The notes: generated from the sequence alone by a model not told the origin. A stretch of DNA of 11,756 bases from JAGQNK01 sp964573155 (GCA_964573155.1 CAZNIN010000018.1:1-11756); one strand, 5' to 3'. Shown: positions 1 to 9,800, counted from the first letter of the stretch. Translations and numbers: made by a program.

Positions 1-84
1 ATGAACTGACGTTGATTTGCACTACATAAGTTTTTAATGATCGTTTCAGAGACACTTGAACAAGCACTCCAAAAGACTCCGAAC

Positions 85-114
85 ATCATACCTCGCCAAT
101 TACAGATATGTCAA
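85..114 (-). promoter_or_regulatory. Near-consensus sigma70-type promoter firing off the left edge
   Basis: On the minus strand a perfect -35 box TTGACA (109-114) is followed by an 18-bp spacer and a -10 box TATGAT (85-90). Transcription would start near position 78 and run left out of the window. No start codon with a convincing ribosome-binding site follows within the visible 78 bases, so the product (protein, tRNA or rRNA leader) cannot be told. The promoter lies about 80 bases past the gyrA stop, in the same direction, so the next gene need not depend on gyrA read-through. Confidence 0.6.
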
Positions 115-196
115 CAGTAATTTTGGATAACTATGTAGTATCATTTGCAACGCCTAAACCTCAGATAGTCTGTGCGCATCGCAAAGATGGACAAAG

Positions 197-2794
197 TTAT
201 TTCTTGGTAGGCTTCTCCGTGGCCTCGGAGGCCTCTGGTGCTTCTTCTTCCTCGTCGCCGTTTTCAGCCTTATCAACAAGTGCAAGCGATACCACGCAGT
301 CACCGTCATTCAGCCGCATAATCCGAACACCTTGTGTCGCCCTACCAAGCAGTGGTATATCTTTGAGTCCCAATCGAATAGTCTGACCATTCTGAGAAAT
401 AAGAATTACTTCCTGGTGATCTTCACCACTAAGTGTCTTTACTCCCACAAGCTCACCGGTCTTTTTATTGACCACAGCCGAGCGAATACCCACACCCCCA
501 CGCTTGTGCGCCGCAAACTGCGCGATTTTAGTTCGTTTACCGTATCCTTGTTCGCTGATAACAAAGATGCTGCTACCCTCTTCTACAATGTCCATACCTA
601 TGACCTGATCGCCTGTTCGCAATCGAATACCGCGGACGCCACGCGACACACGGCCCATTGGGCGCACATCTTTCTCACTGAAGCGTATTGCCTGCCCCTG
701 TTTAGTCGATATAACAACCTCGTCATCACCCGTAGTCATACGAATCCACTTGAGTTCATCGCCCTCGTCTAAATTAATAGCGATTAAGCCACTCTGGCGA
801 ACGTTCTTGTACTGCTCGAAAGGCGTTTTCTTGACAACACCGCGAACAGTACACATGAGCAAGTTACCGCCATTTGTTTCCTTGCTGATGTTTTTGACGG
901 AACTAATGACCTCTTCCGGTTGCAGCTGAAGAAGGTTTACTATCGCGATACCCTTGGCACTTAAGCTTGAGGCCGGTACTTCATACGTCTTAAGACGGAA
1001 TACACGACCTTTATTCGTAAAGAACAGCAGGTAATCATGCGTGCTGGCGTTAACAACATGCTCAATGACATCCTCTTCGCGGGTGGCCATACCACGACGG
1101 CCCTTGCCGCCACGACCTTGTCGCTTATACTCGGCGATCGGACTTCGCTTGATGTAGTTATTTGCTGTGAGCGTTACAACGACTTGTTCATCTGGTATCA
1201 GGTCCTCGTCGCTCATTCGGCCAAGCTCCTGAGGAATAACCTTCGTACGACGTTCGTCACCGTACTGTTTTTTGAGTGCTTTGATCTCATCTTTGATGAT
1301 GGCGAGCACTTTGTTCTCGTCAGCCAAAATAGCTTCCAGCTCGGCAATCGTCTTTAGCAGCTCTGCCAGCTCGTCTTCAATCTTCTGACGCTCCAAACCA
1401 GCCAGCGTGCGTAGCTGCATTGCTAGAATCGCGCGGGCCTGAATTTCGGTCAGATTAAACTTAGCAATTAAATTAGCTTGCGCCTCCTCGGTGGTCTGAC
1501 TTGCACGAATCGTTGCGATTACCTCATCGATGTGATCTAGCGCAATCTTGAGACCTTCAAGGATATGTGCTCGCTCTTTGGCTTTCCTCAGCTCATATTC
1601 GGTACGACGACGCACGACGCTCTGTCGATGCTTGATGTACTCCTGCAGGATATCCTGCAAACCAAGTACACGTGGCTGAATACCGTCAACCAAAGCCAGC
1701 ATATTGTAATGGAATGTCATCTGAAGTGGCGTCATCTTGTAGAGCTGGTTCAGGATCTTCTTCGGATAGCCGTCTTTTTTAATATCGATAACCACCCGCA
1801 CCTTGCCTCTGGCGGTTTCATCACGAATATCACTGATACCAGTAATTTTCTTTTCTTTTACCAGATCAGCAATCTTGATGATCAAGCTCTCTTTATTCAG
1901 TGAATATGGTATTTCAGAAATAATGATCTGGTGACGGCCTTTTTTGCCCTCGGCGATTTCGGCAACACCACGAATAATGACACCGCCTCTACCAGTTGCA
2001 AAGGCTGTTCTAATCGAGTCCGCCCCATACACAATACCGCCTGTCGGAAAATCGGGACCTTTGACATGCTTCAGTAAGTCATCGAGTGTTGAGTCTGGCT
2101 TATCAATCAGCTGGATGATGGCATCCACGACTTCGTTAAGGTTGTGCGGCGGTATATTAGTTGCCATACCGACCGCAATACCCATCTGTCCGTTCAGAAG
2201 TAGGTTCGGTAGCTTGGCTGGCAATACCTCAGGCTCACGCTCAGAGCCATCATAGTTATCTCTGAAAGGCACCGTCTCTTTATCGATGTCCTCCAAGAGC
2301 GCCGAACCAGCTTTCGCCATTCTCGCCTCAGTGTAGCGCTGAGCGGCTGGTGGATCACCGTCCATAGACCCAAAGTTACCTTGCCCGTCGACAAGCAAAT
2401 AGCGTGTTGCCCAATCCTGAGCAAGTCGTACCATGGCATCATAAATCGAGGAGTCGCCGTGTGGGTGATACTTACCCATAACGTCACCGGTAATACGCGC
2501 ACTTTTGACGAATTTACTACCTGGTTTCCAGCCGTTCTTCTCCATGGAATACAGAATTCGCCTGTGAACCGGCTTCATGCCATCACGCACATCGGGCAAA
2601 GCGCGCGACACAATCACACTCATCGAGTATGTCAGGTAGCTATGCTCCATCACGTCTTCGACGGTTCGAAGCTCTAACTTACGCGAGTGATCGCTATCAA
2701 CAATCTCTACTGTAGGTTGTTGCTCCAGGCGCGACTCATCTTGTGCTTGGTCCATCGGTGTTTGCTCTTGGTTCATTGTGTTATCTTCATCCAT
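197..2794 (-). CDS. gyrA: DNA gyrase subunit A
   Basis: Subunit A of the type IIA topoisomerase that introduces negative supercoils with GyrB; it cuts and rejoins DNA. The 865-aa length is normal. After about 40 variable, charged residues comes the breakage-reunion domain (YSMSVIVSRALPDVRDG near 56-72), with the catalytic tyrosine at 154 in AAQRYTEARM. The quinolone-resistance region reads HPHGDSSIYD, with Ser115 and Asp119 at the positions of E. coli S83 and D87, so no classical resistance change is seen. A coiled-coil/tower region leads to the C-terminal DNA-wrapping domain, whose GyrA box reads QGRGGKG (559-565), one residue from the E. coli QRRGGKG. The protein ends in an acidic then Lys-rich tail. 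The gene starts one base after the gyrB stop. An AAGGA sequence lies 14 bases before the ATG, rather far, so the internal ATG at codon 7 remains possible. No hairpin-plus-U terminator is seen after the stop. Confidence 0.98.
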   Translation of the reverse strand: MDEDNTMNQEQTPMDQAQDESRLEQQPTVEIVDSDHSRKLELRTVEDVMEHSYLTYSMSVIVSRALPDVRDGMKPVHRRILYSMEKNGWKPGSKFVKSARITGDVMGKYHPHGDSSIYDAMVRLAQDWATRYLLVDGQGNFGSMDGDPPAAQRYTEARMAKAGSALLEDIDKETVPFRDNYDGSEREPEVLPAKLPNLLLNGQMGIAVGMATNIPPHNLNEVVDAIIQLIDKPDSTLDDLLKHVKGPDFPTGGIVYGADSIRTAFATGRGGVIIRGVAEIAEGKKGRHQIIISEIPYSLNKESLIIKIADLVKEKKITGISDIRDETARGKVRVVIDIKKDGYPKKILNQLYKMTPLQMTFHYNMLALVDGIQPRVLGLQDILQEYIKHRQSVVRRRTEYELRKAKERAHILEGLKIALDHIDEVIATIRASQTTEEAQANLIAKFNLTEIQARAILAMQLRTLAGLERQKIEDELAELLKTIAELEAILADENKVLAIIKDEIKALKKQYGDERRTKVIPQELGRMSDEDLIPDEQVVVTLTANNYIKRSPIAEYKRQGRGGKGRRGMATREEDVIEHVVNASTHDYLLFFTNKGRVFRLKTYEVPASSLSAKGIAIVNLLQLQPEEVISSVKNISKETNGGNLLMCTVRGVVKKTPFEQYKNVRQSGLIAINLDEGDELKWIRMTTGDDEVVISTKQGQAIRFSEKDVRPMGRVSRGVRGIRLRTGDQVIGMDIVEEGSSIFVISEQGYGKRTKIAQFAAHKRGGVGIRSAVVNKKTGELVGVKTLSGEDHQEVILISQNGQTIRLGLKDIPLLGRATQGVRIMRLNDGDCVVSLALVDKAENGDEEEEAPEASEATEKPTKK

Positions 2795-2795
2795 C

Positions 2796-4760
2796 TTATA
2801 CGTCCAAATCCTTCACAAATTTTGCATGTGTCTGTATGAAGTTCTTGCGTAACTCGACTTCTGTGCCCATTAGCTTGTTGAAAATAGCGTCAGCTCGCTC
2901 TGCGTCTTCCAGACGAACCTGTATGAGGACACGATTCTCGGGATTCATGGTAGTTTCCCAGAGCTGTTCAGCATCCATTTCGCCCAGACCCTTATAACGC
3001 TGAATGTCAGTAAGACCGGCCTGCTTCTTGCGGTCGTCATTCGGATTTATGGCCGTGCCACGCTTTTTGCGCTCTTCAATCAGACGATCGACAATATCGT
3101 CACGCTCCTGATCACTATATGCATACCATCGCTTATTACCTGCTGCCTTCAAGAGGTACAGCGGCGGCTTCGCCAGATACAGGTATCCGCCGTCAATGAT
3201 TTCTTGCATATGTCGGAAAAAGAATGTCAGCAGCAGTGTACTGATGTGGCTACCATCAACATCGGCATCGGTCATGACGATAATACGGTGGTAGCGAAGG
3301 CCGTCCATACTGAATTGCTCTTCGATACCAACACCCAATGCTTTGATAAGCGTCACGATCTCATTGTTGGCGAGCATCTTGTCAAGACGAGCGCGTTCAA
3401 CATTCAGCACTTTACCGCGAAGCGGCAAAATAGCCTGTGTTTTACTATCACGACCACTTTTGGCCGAACCGCCAGCTGAGTCACCCTCAACGATATAAAG
3501 TTCTGAATTACTTGGATCCTTACTTGAACAGTCTGCTAGTTTACCCGGCAGGCCAGAACCCTCCAGCACGCCTTTGCGAATAATGTTATCACGTGCTGCA
3601 CGGGCTGCTTTGCGGGCACGGGCGGCGAGGAGTGCCTTACCGACAATCTTGCGGGCAACACCAGGATGCTCTTCGAGATAGTAGTTGAGGTACTCAGAAA
3701 GCACTTGCTCAACATGGCCACGAATCTCGGGATTACCCAATTTGTTCTTGGTTTGACCTTCGAACTGCGGATCAGGCAGCTTGACGAGGATAACGGCCGT
3801 AAGACCCTCGCGCGTATCTTCACCCGAAAGATTCTCTTCTTTTTCTTTGAGAAGGCCATTCTTGCGCGCGTAATCGTTAATAACACGTGTCAGTGCAGCT
3901 CGGAAGCCTGTCATGTGCGTGCCGCCATCTGGGTTGAAGACGTTGTTCGCAAATGCCTTGATGGTTTCATTGAACGCATCAGTGTACTGCAACGCTATTT
4001 CTACCTGCACATCGTTGACTTGTTTATCAACATAAAACACGTCGTCATCGACAACTTCTTTGCCCACATTCAAATGCTTCACATAAGACTGAATACCGCC
4101 CTCAAAGTAGAACCCATACCGAGTATTAGTGCGCTCATCTATGATTGAGGTACGAATACCCTTTGTCAGATACGCAGCGTGGCGCAAACGATCAAGCACA
4201 GTTTCGTAATTGATTTTGGTTGTCTCAAAAATCGTCCCATCTGGGTAGAAGGTTATCTCCGTGCCGGTTTTTGTTGTCTTTCCCACAACCTTAAGTTCTG
4301 ACTGCGGGACGCCGGTGGCGTACTCCTGATGAAAAATCTTGCCATCTCTATAAACATTGATGATAAAACGAGAAGAAAGTGCGTTCACTACACTCGAGCC
4401 AACACCATGCAACCCACCCGAGACCTTATAGCCACCACCACCGAATTTACCGCCGGCATGTAACACTGTCAGAACAGTCTCAACTGTACTCTTTCCAGTC
4501 TTTGGATGAATATCGGTAGGAATACCGCGACCATCATCGTACACCCTTACACCACCGTCTTCCAACAGCGTCACCTCGACACTAGTCGCATGACCAGCGA
4601 GCGCTTCGTCTATGCCGTTATCGACAATTTCCCATACAAGGTGGTGCAGACCCTCGACGCCTGTACCGCCAATATACATTCCCGGTCGCTTACGAACCGG
4701 TTCTAGCCCCTCTAGAACCTGAATCTGATCAGCAGAATATCCTGCTTTTTGCTTAGCCAC
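2796..4760 (-). CDS. gyrB: DNA gyrase subunit B
   Basis: ATPase subunit of DNA gyrase. The 654-aa length matches the short GyrB form found outside many Proteobacteria. It opens with VLEGLEPVRKRPGMYIGG. The GHKL ATPase shows the catalytic Glu44 and Mg-binding Asn48 in EIVDNGIDEAL, DDGRGIP at 75-81 and the lid GYKVSGGLHGVG at 110-121. The TOPRIM domain carries EGDSAGGSAKSGR (Glu425) and the metal-binding DADVDGS (Asp498, Asp500, Asp502). The GyrA-binding tail IQRYKGLGEMDAEQLW starts at about 586. The start is a GTG: translation from it gives the expected N-terminus, and an AAAGAGGG ribosome-binding site sits 10 bases upstream. The gene is first in a gyrB-gyrA operon, with a promoter candidate at 4804-4832. 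Confidence 0.98.
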   Translation of the reverse strand: MAKQKAGYSADQIQVLEGLEPVRKRPGMYIGGTGVEGLHHLVWEIVDNGIDEALAGHATSVEVTLLEDGGVRVYDDGRGIPTDIHPKTGKSTVETVLTVLHAGGKFGGGGYKVSGGLHGVGSSVVNALSSRFIINVYRDGKIFHQEYATGVPQSELKVVGKTTKTGTEITFYPDGTIFETTKINYETVLDRLRHAAYLTKGIRTSIIDERTNTRYGFYFEGGIQSYVKHLNVGKEVVDDDVFYVDKQVNDVQVEIALQYTDAFNETIKAFANNVFNPDGGTHMTGFRAALTRVINDYARKNGLLKEKEENLSGEDTREGLTAVILVKLPDPQFEGQTKNKLGNPEIRGHVEQVLSEYLNYYLEEHPGVARKIVGKALLAARARKAARAARDNIIRKGVLEGSGLPGKLADCSSKDPSNSELYIVEGDSAGGSAKSGRDSKTQAILPLRGKVLNVERARLDKMLANNEIVTLIKALGVGIEEQFSMDGLRYHRIIVMTDADVDGSHISTLLLTFFFRHMQEIIDGGYLYLAKPPLYLLKAAGNKRWYAYSDQERDDIVDRLIEERKKRGTAINPNDDRKKQAGLTDIQRYKGLGEMDAEQLWETTMNPENRVLIQVRLEDAERADAIFNKLMGTEVELRKNFIQTHAKFVKDLDV

Positions 4761-4770
4761 TTCTAATGAA

Positions 4771-4778
4771 CCCTCTTT
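4771..4778 (-). promoter_or_regulatory. Ribosome-binding site deciding the gyrB GTG start
   Basis: AAAGAGGG on the minus strand lies 10 bases before the GTG at 4758-4760. No in-frame ATG gives the conserved N-terminus, so this site supports the GTG start. Confidence 0.6.
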
Positions 4779-4803
4779 GTCACCTTATTTTTCGTCAATT
4801 ACC

Positions 4804-4832
4804 AGTATATCGTATTTATCCACCACCCACAA
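4804..4832 (-). promoter_or_regulatory. Probable gyrB promoter with a DnaA-box-like site in its spacer
   Basis: On the minus strand, TTGTGG (4827-4832), a 17-bp spacer and TATACT (4804-4809) form a plausible sigma70-type promoter. Transcription would begin near 4797, giving a leader of about 38 bases with a good ribosome-binding site. The plus strand of the spacer reads TTATCCACC (4816-4824), eight of nine bases of the canonical DnaA box TTATCCACA. DnaA binding there would cover the promoter, but a single near-match can arise by chance. Confidence 0.5.
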
Positions 4833-4847
4833 CTGTAAGGGGGTTGT

Positions 4848-4872
4848 TTGAACACATGGATTTATGGTTCAA
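4848..4872. promoter_or_regulatory. Inverted repeat upstream of the surface-protein gene
   Basis: TTGAAC (4848-4853) and GTTCAA (4867-4872) form a perfect 6-bp inverted repeat with a 13-base centre, starting about 60 bases before the ATG at 4909. The left arm could also serve as a weak -35 for the plus-strand gene, with AATAAG (4871-4876) as -10 at 17 bp. It could be an operator or chance. Confidence 0.25.
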
Positions 4873-4908
4873 TAAGCAGTAGCAATATGCAAAACCTGGA
4901 AACCAAAA

Positions 4909-6267
4909 ATGTTCAAAAAACTTCTTAGCAACCTGCCATTTAATCCCAGCCTCATTGGAGAGGTGTCGTTTTATGCACGACGTATGCAGGATGAGACGGC
5001 CGTTCGCCGGACAGGGGTTATATTTATTGTACTTGCGATGTTTATTCAGGTGTTTGCCATTATGTCTCCCCCGGAACCGACGTTAGCCGAATCAAACAAC
5101 GACGTTATTCGCGGCGGTTTTTCATCACGAGAGCAGGCCGTCAATTATTGTAGGACAAACACTCAGGGCTTTGCGGTTGTTCTCTTTTACCATGGCATTA
5201 GCTGTGACACCTTGGGTCAAGCATCAATACAAAATATTAAGTCTACGGCATACAATAAGCAGCTTCGTTCGATGGGCCGCAATCCTCAAGGACCAAAAAT
5301 CGCCCGAACCGGCAAACCAACTGGTGAAACGAAAGTAAATATCGGGGGCACAAACTACTATATGCGGAATCTTTGGGCATGGGACAGTCGAGCATCCTCC
5401 ACCTACAAGATGTTGGTAATGAAAAATGTTCATGGTCAAACAATTATGATCATGTTCAGCTGTGCCAATATCGTTACGGTCGGTCACTACACCCCTCCAG
5501 CGCCGAAGCCGCAACCCAAACCGCAACCGCCGCAAAAGCCAGCGCCACCAAAGGATGTTTGCCCGAATATAATCGGTATCCAAAGCACTTTTGAGGAATG
5601 CGACGTATGCCCGAATGTTCCCGGCACGCAATCGACCCAAGATGAATGCTACCCCTGCCCAGAAGCTGAGACCAACGAGTCCGACACTGCCTGTATGAAG
5701 ATGACGAAAACTGCAAGCAACGAAACGCAAAATATACCAGAGGCCGACGGAACACTTGCCGAAGCAAATGACGTAATCGTATATACACTCACAACTAGGA
5801 ATGACGGCAATCAGGCGATCAAAGATTTTATAGTCGAGGAAAACATGTCCGACGTGCTCGAATACGCTACCATAGTAAACCTGGACGGCGGTGAAATTGA
5901 TGACCGCCATGTAGTCTATTGGCCAAAAGAAGACATCGCAGCAGGTGCCACACTCGTCAAAAAAATTACCGTCAAGATAAAAGACCCGGTTCCTCAAACT
6001 CCAGTATCTGCCTCTGACCCGGGTTCATTCGATATGATTATGACAAATGTCTACTACGGCAACGCTGTTAACATAAAGCTGCCTTCCAGTGTCGCGAAAA
6101 CCACCGAGTTGACCGTACAAACACTCCCAGAAACTGGTCCAGGCACAGCCCTAGCTGCTGGTTTTGCTATCACAGCTTTTGCCTCATACTTCTTTGCGCG
6201 CAGCAAGCTCCTCGCAAAAGAGCTTGCCATCGTAAAAACAGATTTTACTTCATCAGGGGGGCTCTAA
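4909..6267 (+). CDS. Cell-surface protein with Cys-rich repeats, DUF11-like domain and LPETG-type anchor
   Basis: A 452-aa exported protein, probably displayed on the cell surface. Residues 1-35 are cytoplasmic and basic; a hydrophobic segment at about 36-53 (GVIFIVLAMFIQVFAIM), followed by SPPEPTLA, is a signal peptide or N-terminal anchor. Residues 62-195 form a domain beginning NDVIRGGFSS, with Cys81, Cys99 and Cys185. A Pro/Lys/Gln-rich linker (196-215) leads to two CPNxxGxQSTxxEC repeats (218-231, 234-247) and a partial third ending at Cys262. Residues 263-400 look like a DUF11/SdrD-type beta-sandwich (VIVYTLTTRNDGNQAIKDF). The tail has LPETGPG (406-412), a membrane helix (413-430) and basic residues. 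LPxTG suggests sortase anchoring, but no sortase lies nearby and the tail after the helix is long (about 22 residues). The ribosome-binding site is poor. The N-terminus resembles a protein type recurrent in Saccharibacteria (from memory). The ligand or function is unknown. Confidence 0.9.
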   Translation: MFKKLLSNLPFNPSLIGEVSFYARRMQDETAVRRTGVIFIVLAMFIQVFAIMSPPEPTLAESNNDVIRGGFSSREQAVNYCRTNTQGFAVVLFYHGISCDTLGQASIQNIKSTAYNKQLRSMGRNPQGPKIARTGKPTGETKVNIGGTNYYMRNLWAWDSRASSTYKMLVMKNVHGQTIMIMFSCANIVTVGHYTPPAPKPQPKPQPPQKPAPPKDVCPNIIGIQSTFEECDVCPNVPGTQSTQDECYPCPEAETNESDTACMKMTKTASNETQNIPEADGTLAEANDVIVYTLTTRNDGNQAIKDFIVEENMSDVLEYATIVNLDGGEIDDRHVVYWPKEDIAAGATLVKKITVKIKDPVPQTPVSASDPGSFDMIMTNVYYGNAVNIKLPSSVAKTTELTVQTLPETGPGTALAAGFAITAFASYFFARSKLLAKELAIVKTDFTSSGGL

Positions 6268-6268
6268 T

Positions 6269-6832
6269 ATGAGTGAAAAACTACGTTCTCCAGCACGCGA
6301 ACAACTCGAAGATATACATGAGACTACAGAAATTCATCACGACAGGCTTAGATCAGAAGTCGAAGCATCCTCTGCCGAAGAACATAACCATAATATCGAT
6401 AAGTTGCAGGAAAGTATCCATGAAACGGCACTTAGTGTTGATGAGGTTGCAATAGAAGGTCACGATGACATCACGAGTAAAGCTCAGCCTGTCCTGGGTA
6501 TTCATAGAGAACTGAAAAGCGATGCCTACAACAAAACTATCAGCAAAGTACGCAGTAATCTAGCACCACTTGAACGCTCGTTCAGTAAGCTCATTCATCA
6601 CAAAATGCTAGAACCAATCAGCGAAGCAGGATCAAAAACTGTAGCACGGCCTTCAGGCATCCTAGGCGGGGGCATTGTTGCACTCATCGGAAGCACTGTT
6701 GTCCTCTATATGGCCAAACGATATGGTTTTCAATATAACCTGTCTATATTTTTCATCTTACTTGGCGCAGGGTTTATTGCGGGCCTCCTAGCAGAACTAG
6801 GTGCTCATTTTCTAAAACGTACCAAGACATAA
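6269..6832 (+). CDS. Hypothetical two-helix membrane protein with an acidic, His-rich N-terminus
   Basis: I do not recognise this 187-aa protein. Residues 1-125 are highly charged and probably helical, with many Glu and His residues (for example ETTEIHHDRL). Two C-terminal membrane segments follow, at about 129-148 (GGGIVALIGSTVVLYMAK) and 157-178 (NLSIFFILLGAGFIAGLL), and a short basic end, KRTKT. There is no signal peptide, so the long N-terminal region is probably cytoplasmic. The start is well supported: AGGGGGG (6255-6261) lies 7 bases before the ATG, which begins one base after the stop of the surface-protein gene. The two genes should share one transcript and may work together at the membrane, perhaps with this protein helping to place or hold the surface protein; that is inference from position only. 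Confidence 0.85.
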   Translation: MSEKLRSPAREQLEDIHETTEIHHDRLRSEVEASSAEEHNHNIDKLQESIHETALSVDEVAIEGHDDITSKAQPVLGIHRELKSDAYNKTISKVRSNLAPLERSFSKLIHHKMLEPISEAGSKTVARPSGILGGGIVALIGSTVVLYMAKRYGFQYNLSIFFILLGAGFIAGLLAELGAHFLKRTKT

Positions 6833-6883
6833 GTCTAGCCACCCATCCTGAGCCACGAGCTCATTAAACCGATAGCACTAGAC
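6833..6883. terminator. Possible hairpins between convergent genes
   Basis: The 52-bp gap between two converging genes has an outer perfect inverted repeat GTCTAG (6833-6838) / CTAGAC (6878-6883) and an inner 5-bp hairpin TGAGC-CACGA-GCTCA (6849-6863). There is no U-tract in either direction, so this is a weak candidate for a shared terminator. Confidence 0.25.
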
Positions 6884-6884
6884 C

Positions 6885-9800
6885 CTATTCCTCACCTTGT
6901 TTTTTGTCACGCTCTCGGTATCTAAGGTGTAGAGTGCCCTCTTGATCAATATAAATACTGTCCTCGGGCTCTTCATCATCTTTACGCAAATGATGAACCA
7001 CTTCGTTGGCAGGCTTTTGATTTACGGCCGTTTCAGTACTTGCGGCAGGCAGTTCCGTATGCGCCGTGACCTCTTTCAGCGCAGAAGCTTGTTGGGCTGT
7101 GGGAGATGAAATCTCGGCTGAAGATGGCTGTGGTTTCTGCACCTCCGCCTCACGGGGGGAGTCGGAAGCTATGGCCGGTCCCTGCCGCTCCGCAGAAAGT
7201 GGTGGCTGAGGAGGCGTATTTGCGGCACCACCAGATAAGGTCGTCTCTTCGGGTATCGCAGGTGCTACTGGAGACTGTGAAGGCACAGTTCTCTGCAGTG
7301 GACTCGGGGGGGCTTTTGGGGCCGTTTTACGCTTTGCAAGCCAGTTATCCAGGAAAGAGCCTGGAGCTGCTGCCGGAGACGCTCCTGGTGCACGCTGTGT
7401 AACTTGCGGCCGATTCATAGCTGGACCATTTTGCGGTGGAACGGACGCAAAAGGATTACCACTTCCAAATGCTGGCTTAGCCGACTCTTTTGTTGCGAGA
7501 CGCTCATTGATTTCAGATGCCACCATTGCTTTCGGACGGCCATACTTGGCTGCAGTAAGTTGTTTTAATGCATCCGCAAGCTGGGAGTTAGGATTGCCCA
7601 GTGGCGGCAAGGCTGCCATGCTGAACGGTTGGGTAGGCACACCATTGATCAATGTACGGACAATCGCATTATAATTTGGCACACGTAAAAGGTCCTCTGC
7701 GTCAAACAATGGCTGAAAATATCGCGTCAGAGCATCGACATCGTTCTGACCGACCCGGAATGCAATAATTGAACCCATGTTTCCGAAAACAGCCTCTCGG
7801 ATCTCGTCAGAAAGCTGGGTAGTAAACTGGTTGGCTACCACTAAGTTTAGACGATATTTTCGCGCCTCAGACATTATTGTCGCAAACGAATCGGTCGAGA
7901 AGTTTTGAAACTCGTCCACATATAGACAGAAATCTTTGCGTTCAGACTCTGGAATATCCGCACGACTCATAGCTGCTGCTTGGAACTTCATGACAAATAT
8001 CATGCCCAGTAGTCGCGAATTCAGGTCGCCTGTCCTTCCCTTGCTCAGGTTGACGATCAGAATTTTTTTATTGTCCATGATTTCACGCAAATTAAACGAA
8101 CTCTTCGTTTGGCCGATAATATTGCGCATCATCTCGTTGCTCAAGAAAGCACCGAACTTACTGACCACCCAGCTAATCACTTCGCCCGCTTCATTTGATC
8201 GCTGAGAATTTGGCCACTCTTTGGTCCAAAAGTCTATAACGTTCTGATCAGTAACGTATTTCAACTTCTCCTTCATAAATGGCGGGTCGATCAATAGTTT
8301 TGGCACATCGACAAAGGTACCACCTTTTGGATCGGACATGAGTAAAAGCGCACAGTTTGTGAAGATTCGCTCAAAACGCGGACCGATGATGCCCTGTCGC
8401 TGCGGGTCATACAATTTGTAAAGCATATTGAGTGTTTCTTGGATGAGGAAATCTTTCTGTTCCGGCGTATAGAACTCAAAAAGGTTTAAGCCCATAGGGT
8501 AATCCATATCTGATGGACAGAAGTAGATTACGTCTTCGGTACGCTCTTTGGGCACCATGGCCAGCAGTTTCTCTGCAGTGTCACCATGCGGGTCAACAAA
8601 AGCGAAACCATCGCCGTTCAGCATGTCCTGTAAGGCCACGTTTTCCAAGAAAGTAGACTTACCCGTACCTGTCTGACCAACGACGTACATATGGCGCTGA
8701 CGATCGCCGAGCGCCAATCTAATCGGTTTCTTAGCGCCCCGAAATACGTTATATCCAAGCAACAGACCCTCATCTGGAACATTGCGTGGCCCATCTACCT
8801 GCTTTGATGCCTGGCGCTCCAACTGCGAAGTCGGAATATTCTTCTGATCAGGAAAGTGAAAAAGTGTCGCCAGCTCAACTGCATTTAAAATACTCTTGTT
8901 GGATGTCTGGGGGAAAAATCGAAGTATATAAGCGGTGACGAAGCGTTCGATATCCTTAGCAGGTGTAAATTTAAATCCGTTCTTTCCCTGCGCATCAAAC
9001 AACGCAAATGCAGCTACGACGTTATTGAGAATGCTTTGAGCTTTCTGGGAAATATTCGATGACGCAACAACACGTATAAGCACCTCATAGCCCGGATGTC
9101 TTGTTTTTTCATCGATAGAATCCAGCACCGCATGCTCGAGAGATGAAAGTTCCTTTTTATCCGATTTATCTTTGCCTTCATCCGGCGGTTGAAAAAAAGC
9201 TTTGGGAATATTTCGCAACCACCAGAGTAAAGCATCCGCACCCTGCCGATGGCTTTCGCCACCACGTTTTTTACTTGCTACATCTGATGCCGCCTTGCGC
9301 CAACCCGGATTAGCGGGTCGCATCATTATCTGTATGCCCACGCCGTCTTCTTTATCTAGAGTGGATAAGGCGTTAAGAATAGACTGCATTGCGTCACGCT
9401 TCAAGTCTTGGTATGTGGCTATGGGGTATGCAAAATGCTCTTTCAGGGTTAATTCACCGCCCACCGTCCCGCTGATTTTCCCCACCGGGCTAAATATATT
9501 GTGCTCTGCAACCTCTTCCAACCGTGCTGCTGGGTATGCACTCACAACTGCCTGCTTGACGACCTCCACCAAGGCGATTGGAACAGCTGCATAGTAATAT
9601 ACAAACCCTTTACTGCCGACAATTTCGAATGAAAAATGTCTTTGACCGTAAAAGTCATGCTTAAGTCCTTTCTGAACCGTACCAGCTATGATGTTGTACA
9701 TAATCTGGGCCTTGGAGATGTTCTCCTCTACTACGTCGCGTGCGTCGCGACCTCCACCTTCCGTATCGTCACTTTGCGGAGGGAGATGGATGAGCATAGG

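Noticed and set aside
332..772. 146-aa open frame on the plus strand inside gyrA
   Set aside because: It is opposite the conserved C-terminal domain of gyrA, with no ribosome-binding site and no familiar motif. Other open frames opposite gyrA, gyrB and the ATPase were dropped for the same reason.
2194..2502. Quinolone-resistance change or damage in gyrA
   Set aside because: The key positions hold the usual Ser115 and Asp119, and the reading frame is intact from start to stop.
5224..5997. 257-aa open frame on the minus strand opposite the surface-protein gene
   Set aside because: It is fully antisense to a well-supported gene, has no recognisable domain, and its Arg/Cys-rich composition is typical of a shadow frame; no promoter or ribosome-binding site was seen.
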